Shown piece by piece: positions 1 to 6,118 of a stretch of DNA of 6,357 bases. The stretch comes from JBGAWK01 sp044227665. Lineage in GTDB: Bacteria > Bacteroidota > Bacteroidia > Chitinophagales > JADIYW01. The position numbers and the translations under genes are program-made. Positions within the stretch are counted from its first letter, which is position 1; the number at the start of each line of letters is the position of its first letter. The notes below the pieces were generated by a model. It was given only the letters and a program-made list of their open reading frames with translations, did no database searches and was not told the DNA's origin. Location: positions 1 through 6,357 of the forward strand of contig JBGAWK010000088.1 of NCBI GenBank assembly GCA_044227665.1. Reading direction: 5' to 3'.

Positions 1-2187
1 CACTATCTCGCTCAAAGACTTGGACGGACCATCCACATCAGTATCATTGAGCAATACGGCTATACAAGTATCTGTATCTTCATTAATTATTGCATTATCA
101 TCTACTGCCACAGGTGCATCATTTACAGGAGATACTGTAAGTATCACTCGTCCTGTATCGCATAATGCCGGTACAGAATTATCGCATATCACATATTCTA
201 TGGTATCCTTTCCATTAAAATTTAAATTTGGCGTATAACATATTTGAGCGCCATTGATTTCGGCATTGCCTCTATCGGGAGCATTGCTGATATTAGAAAT
301 CACAATTACATCCCCATCTGTATTAATGTCATTACTCATTACATTAATACAAATAGGCACATCTTCAGGCGTGGTAACTGCATCATCTACTGCAATGGGC
401 TTATCATTGACAGGAATCACCGTAATGATAACCCTAGCAGTATCACACAATACAGGTGTGCCATTATCACAAATAATATAATCTATAGTATCTTTTCCAT
501 TAAAATTAGGATTAGGGGTATAGCAAAGTTGAGTGCCATTAATGGTAGCAGAACCATTATTAGCTGTATTAGACTGTCCTGTTATAATAATATTTCCATC
601 TACATCACTATCATTATTCATGACATTGATACACACAGGCGTATCCTCATTTGTGGTAACCACATCATCTAGGGCTATAGGTTTGTCATTAATAGAGATG
701 ATGGTTATTACCACCTTGGCTGTATCACATAGTTTTGGGCTCTCTCTGTCACAAACCACATATTCCAAAGTATCTTTGCCATTATAATTAGGGTTAGGCG
801 TATAGCAAATTTGAGTAGTATTAATTACTGCATTTCCGTTATTCGCTTGGTTATTGATAGTAGTGATATCTAATATAGGATTATCAGCATCCGAATCATT
901 ATTCATGACATTTACGCACACAGACACATCTTCATTTGTCGTAACTATGTCATCACCTGCCAAAGGCTTATCGTTTACAGGTGTAACAGTAATAATTATA
1001 CGCGCCGTATCACAAAGACTCGGAATAGCATTATCACATACTACATAGTCAATAGTGTCTTTGCCATTATAATTAGGTGAGGGTGTATAGCATACTTGAT
1101 TCCCCACTATTGTACTTGTACCGTAATTAGCAGTATTAGACAGAGAAGCTAATGAAAGAACATCATTGTCCACGTTTATATCATTATTAAGTACTGATAC
1201 ACATACAGATACATCTTCGGGTGTAGTCACAATGTCATCTACGGCAACAGGCTTATCATTTACAGGATTGATAGCAATAATTACTCTGGCAGTGTCGCAG
1301 AGATTGGGAGTTCCGCCATCACATACTATATATTCTAGTGTATCGTTACCGAAATAATTAAGATTGGGCGTATAGCAAATTTGTCCTGAATTTATTACGG
1401 CATTACCATGATTTGCATTATCGTTTAAGCTAGACAATACTAAAAAAGCGTTGTCCACATCGCTATCATTTCCTAGCACATTAAAACACTTGGGCGTATC
1501 TTCATTAGTTGAAACATTATCATCTACTGCTACTGGCTTATCATTAACATTATTTACTTGTATTACAAATAATGCCGTATCACAAAGTGTAAGATTACAA
1601 TTGGGACATAGATCTATAGCGCATCCATTACACTGGGAAGGAGAAGTAATAATATGTGAGTCACATATTATATACTTCAATGTATCTAACCCAAAAAAGT
1701 TCAGTGCCGGCGTATAACAAATTTTATTACTATTATTAATAGTGGCTACACCTCTCTTGGGCTGAGTTTGTATAGATTTCAGCTTAATGATGTCTAAAGG
1801 GTCATCTACATTGATATCATTTGCCATGACATCAAAACACACCTGTGTTTCCTCAGGTGTAGTAGTAAAGTCATTTACGCCTATAGGATAATCATTGACA
1901 GGAATCATAATAAGATATACAGGAACAGTATCACTATTAAGCGTACCTGTACCTCCATTGTCGTCTTGCACATAATAATATGCCGTATCGCTACCAAAAT
2001 AGTTACTATCAGGCTTATAGTAGTACTGCGTAAAGAAATTTAATGCTGTACCATGACTCGGAGGGTCTCCTGCTTTAATGGTAATTAAGTTTCCATCAGG
2101 GTCATAGTCATTTGCCAATAAGTCCAATAAGGTGTCATTATCTTCATATATGTAATAGGTATCAGATCTTGCGACCGGAGGGTCGTT
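1..2187 (-). repeat. Tandem array of ~95-codon (285 bp) repeat units inside the giant protein gene
   Basis: Using the Asn codon of each ND-x-P motif as the unit start, the units occupy 1897-2187 (97 codons), 1546-1896 (117), 1261-1545 (95), 976-1260 (95), 691-975 (95), 409-690 (94), 124-408 (95), and a partial unit at 1-123. Adjacent units 409-690 and 124-408 share 62 of 95 aligned residues by hand count. Short DNA blocks recur at the same phase, for example variants of ggcgtatagcaaatttg near 231, 515, 797, 1082, 1367 and 1710. Units from 1896 leftward carry Cys at unit positions near 20, 57, 75 and 83; the unit at 1897-2187 has none. The similarity and constant length suggest growth by unit duplication. 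The array continues beyond base 1, so the total copy number is unknown. Confidence 0.92.
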
Positions 2188-2574
2188 AACATCAATAACA
2201 TTAATAAAAATATAGCCGTAGCCACAAACCGCAGGCACTCTATTATCACAAATAGAATAGCGTATAGTATCAGGTCCGTAATAGTCTTTAGCTGGTTTAT
2301 ATATTATACTCGTAAAAGGTCCGAAAGGTCCGCCACCCAATAATATATAGTCAGAATTAGAAGTATCAAAGTCTGCTACGACACCCAACGTAAAATTACC
2401 GGAACATGTAACTCCATTACATATATCATTGATTTGGGGGTAAAATGTATCAATTTGTTCCTCAAATATTGAATAAAAATCGTTGTTCGCAGCAGTCTGT
2501 GCATTTGTATCTAATATAAAAACACCTACGACTATCAATGTGACAACATATTTAAGAAAATAACATATTTTCAT
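1..2574 (-). CDS. Giant secreted tandem-95 (Ig/cadherin-like) repeat protein, 5' part; runs off the left edge
   Basis: The frame reading leftward from the ATG at 2574 stays open for 858 codons to base 1, so the gene is 3'-truncated by the window. Residues 1-25 form a signal peptide (hydrophobic 10-21, probable cleavage after TNA25 before Q26). Residues 26-129 are a divergent first domain. From residue 130, units of about 95 residues each open with ND(K/A/P/Y)P followed by a DD or SD pair, then carry an (N/P)ED motif, a ND-x-(D/N)-x-D acidic cluster, a CYTP-type strand, a (F/Y)NGKDT turn and CD...LCDTA. This pattern matches the known tandem-95/Big_9 bacterial Ig-like repeats. Such proteins are usually very large surface adhesins in which acidic residues bind calcium between domains; that role is inferred here. 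The plus-strand open frames over this region are antisense shadows. A type IX sorting or gliding-type C-terminal domain is plausible but not visible. Coding and repeat class are near certain; function is not. Confidence 0.93.
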   Translation of the reverse strand, partial: MKICYFLKYVVTLIVVGVFILDTNAQTAANNDFYSIFEEQIDTFYPQINDICNGVTCSGNFTLGVVADFDTSNSDYILLGGGPFGPFTSIIYKPAKDYYGPDTIRYSICDNRVPAVCGYGYIFINVIDVNDPPVARSDTYYIYEDNDTLLDLLANDYDPDGNLITIKAGDPPSHGTALNFFTQYYYKPDSNYFGSDTAYYYVQDDNGGTGTLNSDTVPVYLIMIPVNDYPIGVNDFTTTPEETQVCFDVMANDINVDDPLDIIKLKSIQTQPKRGVATINNSNKICYTPALNFFGLDTLKYIICDSHIITSPSQCNGCAIDLCPNCNLTLCDTALFVIQVNNVNDKPVAVDDNVSTNEDTPKCFNVLGNDSDVDNAFLVLSSLNDNANHGNAVINSGQICYTPNLNYFGNDTLEYIVCDGGTPNLCDTARVIIAINPVNDKPVAVDDIVTTPEDVSVCVSVLNNDINVDNDVLSLASLSNTANYGTSTIVGNQVCYTPSPNYNGKDTIDYVVCDNAIPSLCDTARIIITVTPVNDKPLAGDDIVTTNEDVSVCVNVMNNDSDADNPILDITTINNQANNGNAVINTTQICYTPNPNYNGKDTLEYVVCDRESPKLCDTAKVVITIISINDKPIALDDVVTTNEDTPVCINVMNNDSDVDGNIIITGQSNTANNGSATINGTQLCYTPNPNFNGKDTIDYIICDNGTPVLCDTARVIITVIPVNDKPIAVDDAVTTPEDVPICINVMSNDINTDGDVIVISNISNAPDRGNAEINGAQICYTPNLNFNGKDTIEYVICDNSVPALCDTGRVILTVSPVNDAPVAVDDNAIINEDTDTCIAVLLNDTDVDGPSKSLSEIV
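1582..1632 (-). other. Cysteine-cluster insertion in one repeat unit (C-x2-C-x4-C-x2-C-x4-C)
   Basis: The unit at 1546-1896 is 117 codons instead of 95. The extra ~22 residues lie between the CDS and LCDTA strands and contain C315, C318, C323, C326 and C331 (CNGCAIDLCPNC, then NLTLC). C331 is the normal last cysteine of the unit; the other four are additional. The spacing resembles a metal-binding knuckle or a small disulfide-rich loop. In an exported protein a disulfide loop is as likely as metal binding. The frame is maintained on both sides, so this is a real in-frame insertion and not a frameshift artefact. Confidence 0.8.
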
Positions 2575-2604
2575 GTATATACATTTATTGTAATAAAAAG
2601 CCAT

Positions 2605-2612
2605 CAAAAATA
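2605..2612 (-). promoter_or_regulatory. Candidate -7 promoter element of the repeat-protein gene
   Basis: Read on the minus strand this is TATTTTTG, an exact fit to the Bacteroidetes housekeeping sigma consensus TAnnTTTG. It lies 30 bases upstream of the ATG at 2574, implying a leader of about 20-25 bases. No clear TTG-type -33 element is present at the expected distance, so the call rests on the -7 box and its position. Confidence 0.5.
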
Positions 2613-2838
2613 ATTAATTATGTTGAAAAACATAGACGACATATAATGGATATATTTTCTATCAAATAATAAACTATTGTTTTTCATTGTTTTACATATT
2701 AAAGATATAATATTTACCAAGGAATGCGCATAATAATCACACTTTGTTAACAGAAAATGGCACTATTTGTGAATAAATAATCAAGGACTAAGTACTTTTC
2801 AAAATAAAGTTTTTTACAGTTTTAGCTATAAAAACACC

Positions 2839-2846
2839 TATTTTTG
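2839..2846 (+). promoter_or_regulatory. Candidate -7 promoter element of the beta-barrel protein gene
   Basis: TATTTTTG is an exact match to TAnnTTTG, 20 bases upstream of the ATG at 2867, implying a very short leader of about 12-16 bases. The T-rich stretch near 2810-2816 could be a weak -33 region, but no exact TTG is seen there. The sequence is identical to the candidate -7 element of the divergent gene. Confidence 0.5.
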
Positions 2847-2866
2847 TAGAATTATTGTAATATATC

Positions 2867-4243
2867 ATGAAAAAAATACTTGTTCTTTCAATTCTCTACT
2901 TACTTTATTGCAACATATCTCTTGCACAAGATGAATCAGGGCTAAAAAGCAGCATTTATGATGGGATACAGGCAGGAGCCTATAATCCCGCAGCATTAGT
3001 AGGGGCAATTCCGTCTTGGCAGGTAAACATCTTAAATGTACATACCAATATCGGTAATGACTATCTATACATTAAAAAATTAAAAGGTATAGCATCCAAC
3101 TTTAGTGAGGAAGAATATGTAGGTGAGAATCTCAATGGCAAGGCTAAAACTATTAATGTAAATCTAAATATAGGGCTACCCTCCTTTTATTTTACTATAA
3201 AAGATAAAAATGCCATAGGTATCGCTACCAATGCTCATGTCGTAACTTCTATAAAGGATATAGAAGAGGATCTAGTAGTAAACTTATATAAAAATAGAGA
3301 TACCCTTATCAACTTCCTAAGTAATATTAATGATGATAGAATTACCGGTGCTGCCAATGCATACGGGTCTATAGACCTCACATATTCGAGAGAGCTGTTT
3401 GGAAAATACAATCACAAATTGGCAGTAGGTGGTACTGTAAGTTTGCTTTCACCTATATTCTTTGCGGGGTTTGAAGGTAACAATATCAATTATAGCATCA
3501 GAGACAATGCAGGCACCTCTGAAGCAAGTCTTAATAATAGCAGCTTCAACCTCAATGTTAGTGACATGTTTATAGATGATAATGTAAATTACAAATTCAA
3601 AATATCTGGGGTTTCTTTCAATGCAGGAGTTGAGTATCTGAATAGAAAAAATTGTGATGCTCCTTACTACAAATTTAGAGCTGGGGTTGCGCTGCGTAAT
3701 TGGGGTTTTCTGCGTTACAACCATAGCAAGCAAAGTCGCAGTTTTCAAGCAGATGGTTCTTATGTAAATGAAAGCGACTTATCTGATGATGATGGAACGT
3801 TCTCAAATTTCGATACATTCCTAGATTCTTTGGGTACTTATTCTACGCCACAGGGGAAGTTTACAGTTTCCACACCTGCATCCTTAAATTTCTATGGTGA
3901 TTTTAGAATTATAAAAAACTTATACATCTTTGGTGCTGTTGACCTAAACCCTTATTCTTTCAAAAATGGTATAGCTAAAGCTACGATTTTTAATGAAGTA
4001 CAAGCAGTACTCAGATATGAGAATAGGATATTTGGCGTTTATTTGCCGGTAGGCTACAACAAATACAATGGGATAACTAGTGGCGCAGCATTTAGGATAG
4101 GTTTCGTCTCTTTCGGTTCAAAGAACATGTTTTCACAATTTTTGCGCAAGCAATTTAATGGATTAGATCTCTCATTAAATTTTGGATTTGGCGACATGCG
4201 TAAGATAAGCTACGTAAAAGAAGCTACTGCGGAGGAAAAGTAA
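2867..4243 (+). CDS. Putative outer-membrane beta-barrel protein, DUF5723-like
   Basis: This is a 458-residue protein with a clear signal peptide: K2 K3, hydrophobic core 4-14, likely cleavage after SLA20 before Q21. C15 is not in a lipobox (LLYC), so a lipoprotein is unlikely. After an early A-x-NPA motif (AYNPAALVG, about residues 38-46) the chain is a long series of alternating polar/hydrophobic strands rich in Y, F, N and G with acidic loops, typical of an outer-membrane barrel. The NPA opening, length and Bacteroidetes context fit DUF5723, a family of unknown function; this assignment is from memory of the family pattern. The protein ends in a polar tail (KEATAEEK), not in the terminal aromatic residue of many barrels. 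ATG 2867 is preferred because the signal peptide follows directly and a -7 box lies 20 bases upstream. It is divergent from the repeat-protein gene and followed by aspS after a 64-base gap. The transport or assembly role is unknown. Confidence 0.85.
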   Translation: MKKILVLSILYLLYCNISLAQDESGLKSSIYDGIQAGAYNPAALVGAIPSWQVNILNVHTNIGNDYLYIKKLKGIASNFSEEEYVGENLNGKAKTINVNLNIGLPSFYFTIKDKNAIGIATNAHVVTSIKDIEEDLVVNLYKNRDTLINFLSNINDDRITGAANAYGSIDLTYSRELFGKYNHKLAVGGTVSLLSPIFFAGFEGNNINYSIRDNAGTSEASLNNSSFNLNVSDMFIDDNVNYKFKISGVSFNAGVEYLNRKNCDAPYYKFRAGVALRNWGFLRYNHSKQSRSFQADGSYVNESDLSDDDGTFSNFDTFLDSLGTYSTPQGKFTVSTPASLNFYGDFRIIKNLYIFGAVDLNPYSFKNGIAKATIFNEVQAVLRYENRIFGVYLPVGYNKYNGITSGAAFRIGFVSFGSKNMFSQFLRKQFNGLDLSLNFGFGDMRKISYVKEATAEEK

Positions 4244-4268
4244 TATTACTTTAATCCATTACTTTTTG

Positions 4269-4294
4269 AATAGACGTACCTTTGTAAGTCTATT
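4269..4294. promoter_or_regulatory. Inverted repeat overlapping the aspS promoter
   Basis: AATAGAC (4269-4275) is perfectly complementary to GTCTATT (4288-4294). Inside it, after one G/A mismatch, TAC (4277-4279) pairs with GTA (4284-4286) around a CTTT loop. It lies 25 bases after the upstream stop codon and encloses the candidate -7 box of aspS. It could be a weak terminator for the upstream gene, although no T-run follows on the plus strand, or an operator. Confidence 0.45.
4277..4284 (+). promoter_or_regulatory. Candidate -7 promoter element of aspS
   Basis: TACCTTTG matches TAnnTTTG exactly and lies 23 bases upstream of the ATG at 4308, giving a predicted leader of about 16-20 bases. 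A TTTTTG at 4263-4268 is too close to serve as the -33 element, and none is obvious further upstream. If correct, aspS is transcribed independently of the barrel gene, and a start upstream of about 4290 would not be in the mRNA. Confidence 0.5.
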
Positions 4295-4307
4295 AATAAT
4301 TATACCT

Positions 4308-6050
4308 ATGTATAGAACACATACTTGTGGCGAGTTGAATATTACTCATGTGAATAATAATGTTACCCTAAGCGGATGGGTACAAGTATCACGGAATTTT
4401 GGTGAACTCCTTTTTATAGACGTAAGGGACAGATATGGCATCACACAGCTGGTATTCAATAATGCTACAAACAGAGACCTCTTTGAAGCCGCTAAGTCGC
4501 TGGGTAGAGAATATGTGATTCAGGCTGTAGGCATAGTAAAGGAACGCAGCAACAAAAACCCTAAATTACCTACTGGAGATATAGAAATCATCGTCGAAGA
4601 CCTTCTATTGCTCAATGCATCCAAGACACCTCCGTTCACAATAGAAAATAATACAGATGGCGGTGACGACTTGCGTATGCAGTTTAGGTATTTGGATTTA
4701 AGAAGAAATGAGGTACAAGAAAAGATAATTTTCAGGCATAGTGTAGGTCATGAAGTACGTACCTATCTGAATGTACAAGGATTTTTAGATATAGAAACGC
4801 CATTTTTGATAAAGTCCACACCAGAAGGTGCAAGGGACTTTGTGGTGCCCTCTCGCATGAATCCAGGACAATTCTATGCATTGCCACAGTCGCCACAAAC
4901 TTTTAAGCAACTTTTGATGGTTTCTGGTTACGATAAATATTACCAAATTACGCGCTGCTTCCGAGACGAAGACCTAAGGGCAGACCGTCAGCCTGAATTC
5001 ACGCAGATAGACTGTGAAATGTCTTTTGTAGAGCAGGAAGATATACTAAATATGTTTGAAGGCCTCATCAAATATGTATTCAAAAACGTAAAAGGCATAG
5101 AATTAGGAGATTTTCCCCGTATGCAGTATGATGACGCTATGCGTATGTATGGCAGCGATAAGCCGGACTTGAGATTTGACATGCAGTTCACCGAAATGAA
5201 TGATTTTGCAAAAGGCAATGGATTTGGGATATTCGACAATGCCGAACTTATTTTAGGCATCAAAGCGGATGGATGTGCAGATTATACACGTAAGCAACTT
5301 GATGAACTTACCGAATGGGTAAAGCGACCACAGATAGGTGCTACTGGTCTTATCTACCTGAGATATAACGCTGACAATACTTTGAAATCATCCGTAGATA
5401 AATTTTTTGACGAAACTGCGCTGAAACAGTGGGCAGAAAATGCAAATATGAAACCTGGTGACTTGCTATTGGTATTATGTGGCAACAAGGAAAAAGTCCG
5501 TAAGCAGATGAATGAGCTTAGACTTGAGATGGGCAACAGGCTAGGACTACGTCCCAAGAATGTATTCAAACCTATATGGATTTTGGACTTCCCCCTATTG
5601 GAGTTTAATGAAGATGATAATCGTTGGTATGCTATGCATCACCCCTTCACATCACCAAAAAAACAGGATATGGAATATCTGTATTCCAATCCGGGAAGAG
5701 TTCGTGCTGATGCCTATGATTTAGCAATCAATGGCGTAGAAGTAGGTGGAGGATCCATTAGGATACACGACAAAGCACTTCAAGCCAAGATGTTTGAGCG
5801 ACTTGGCTTTACAGATGAGGAAGCGCAGAAGCAGTTTGGATTCTTAATGAACGCATTTGAATATGGGGCTCCGCCTCACGGAGGGCTGGCATTTGGGCTC
5901 GACAGATTGTGCGCTGTAATGAATGGCGTGGATTCTATAAGAGACTATATTGCTTTCCCCAAAAATAATAGTGGTAGAGACATGATGCTAGATTCTCCCA
6001 GCACTATTGATGAAAAACAAATGAAAGAACTGGGTATTACCCTTGTATAG
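4308..6050 (+). CDS. aspS: Aspartyl-tRNA synthetase
   Basis: This cytoplasmic class IIb synthetase joins L-aspartate to tRNA-Asp using ATP. The 580 residues match the usual bacterial-type length (about 580-600). An N-terminal OB-fold anticodon-binding domain covers about residues 1-110 (GWVQVSRNFGELLFIDVRDRYG). Motif 1 lies near 158-180 (FLDIETPFLIKSTPEGARDF), the QSPQ loop at 194-197, and motif 2 near 216-240 (RCFRDEDLRADRQPEFTQID). A bacterial GAD insertion domain spans roughly 285-415. The NGVEVGGGSIRIH segment is at 475-487, and motif 3 at 521-533 (APPHGGLAFGLDR) carries the ATP-binding Arg533. All key motifs are intact. The ATG at 4308 is chosen because MYRTHTCGEL is the usual Bacteroidetes start; an in-frame TTG at 4266 would add 14 hydrophobic residues not typical of the family and would place the promoter inside the gene. 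Whether the enzyme also charges tRNA-Asn cannot be told from this window. Confidence 0.98.
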   Translation: MYRTHTCGELNITHVNNNVTLSGWVQVSRNFGELLFIDVRDRYGITQLVFNNATNRDLFEAAKSLGREYVIQAVGIVKERSNKNPKLPTGDIEIIVEDLLLLNASKTPPFTIENNTDGGDDLRMQFRYLDLRRNEVQEKIIFRHSVGHEVRTYLNVQGFLDIETPFLIKSTPEGARDFVVPSRMNPGQFYALPQSPQTFKQLLMVSGYDKYYQITRCFRDEDLRADRQPEFTQIDCEMSFVEQEDILNMFEGLIKYVFKNVKGIELGDFPRMQYDDAMRMYGSDKPDLRFDMQFTEMNDFAKGNGFGIFDNAELILGIKADGCADYTRKQLDELTEWVKRPQIGATGLIYLRYNADNTLKSSVDKFFDETALKQWAENANMKPGDLLLVLCGNKEKVRKQMNELRLEMGNRLGLRPKNVFKPIWILDFPLLEFNEDDNRWYAMHHPFTSPKKQDMEYLYSNPGRVRADAYDLAINGVEVGGGSIRIHDKALQAKMFERLGFTDEEAQKQFGFLMNAFEYGAPPHGGLAFGLDRLCAVMNGVDSIRDYIAFPKNNSGRDMMLDSPSTIDEKQMKELGITLV

Positions 6051-6070
6051 CATATTCTTTTCAAAATAGA

Positions 6071-6102
6071 ATTAGGCAATAGAAGTTCCTCTATTACCTA
6101 AT
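6071..6102. terminator. Hairpin between convergent aspS and OmpA-family genes, probable shared terminator
   Basis: ATTAGGCAATAGA (6071-6083) faces TCTATTACCTAAT (6090-6102) across a 6-base loop, pairing 12 of 13 positions. On the plus strand the odd position is a C/A mismatch; on the minus strand it becomes a U-G wobble, so the stem is continuous only in the minus transcript. The minus-strand RNA also runs into a U-rich stretch after the stem (TTCTATTTTG), whereas the plus-strand RNA does not. It lies 20 bases after the aspS stop and 16 bases after the OmpA-family stop. Confidence 0.65.
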
Positions 6103-6118
6103 CATAGCTTACAGTCCT

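Larger units (their letters stand above)
2575..2866. other. Divergent intergenic region, AT-rich
   Basis: The 292 bases between the two divergent start codons hold no credible gene. They contain one candidate Bacteroidetes-type -7 element per strand (2605-2612 minus, 2839-2846 plus). A short perfect dyad at 2619-2634 (TATGTT, GAAA loop, AACATA) lies where the core promoter spacer of the minus-strand gene would be. Both genes would then have short 5' leaders of roughly 15-25 bases. No riboswitch-like or tRNA-like structure was seen. Confidence 0.6.

Noticed and set aside
20..1717. A series of overlapping plus-strand open frames of 63-142 codons with similar S/T/V-rich translations
   Set aside because: They recur at the 285 bp repeat period and lie exactly antisense to the uninterrupted 858-codon minus-strand frame, which has a signal peptide and recognisable Ig-like repeats. 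They are shadows of the repeats.
1..2187. Possible CRISPR array, suggested by regularly spaced repeats
   Set aside because: The period is ~285 bp, the repeats are degenerate at DNA level and translate in one continuous frame as Ig-like domains; repeat and spacer sizes do not fit CRISPR.
2619..2634. Short hairpin TATGTT-GAAA-AACATA as an operator or terminator
   Set aside because: A six-bp AT-rich stem is expected by chance in such a region, has no T-run, and lies upstream of the predicted start, so I mention it only in the intergenic description.
2809..2835. GTTTTT ... AAAAAC imperfect inverted repeat upstream of the barrel gene
   Set aside because: It is composed almost only of A/T runs and is likely to occur by chance in this AT-rich intergenic sequence.
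3449..3748. Minus-strand open frame of 99 codons inside the barrel gene
   Set aside because: It is antisense to a well-supported secreted-protein gene, shows no recognisable domain and has no promoter or start context.
4263..4268. TTTTTG as a -33 element for the aspS promoter
   Set aside because: Only 8 bases separate it from the TAccTTTG box, far less than the roughly 17-23 bases expected between the two elements.
4988..5569. Two minus-strand open frames (4988-5263 and 5354-5569) inside aspS
   Set aside because: They are antisense to a fully conserved synthetase sequence whose constraint explains the absence of stops.
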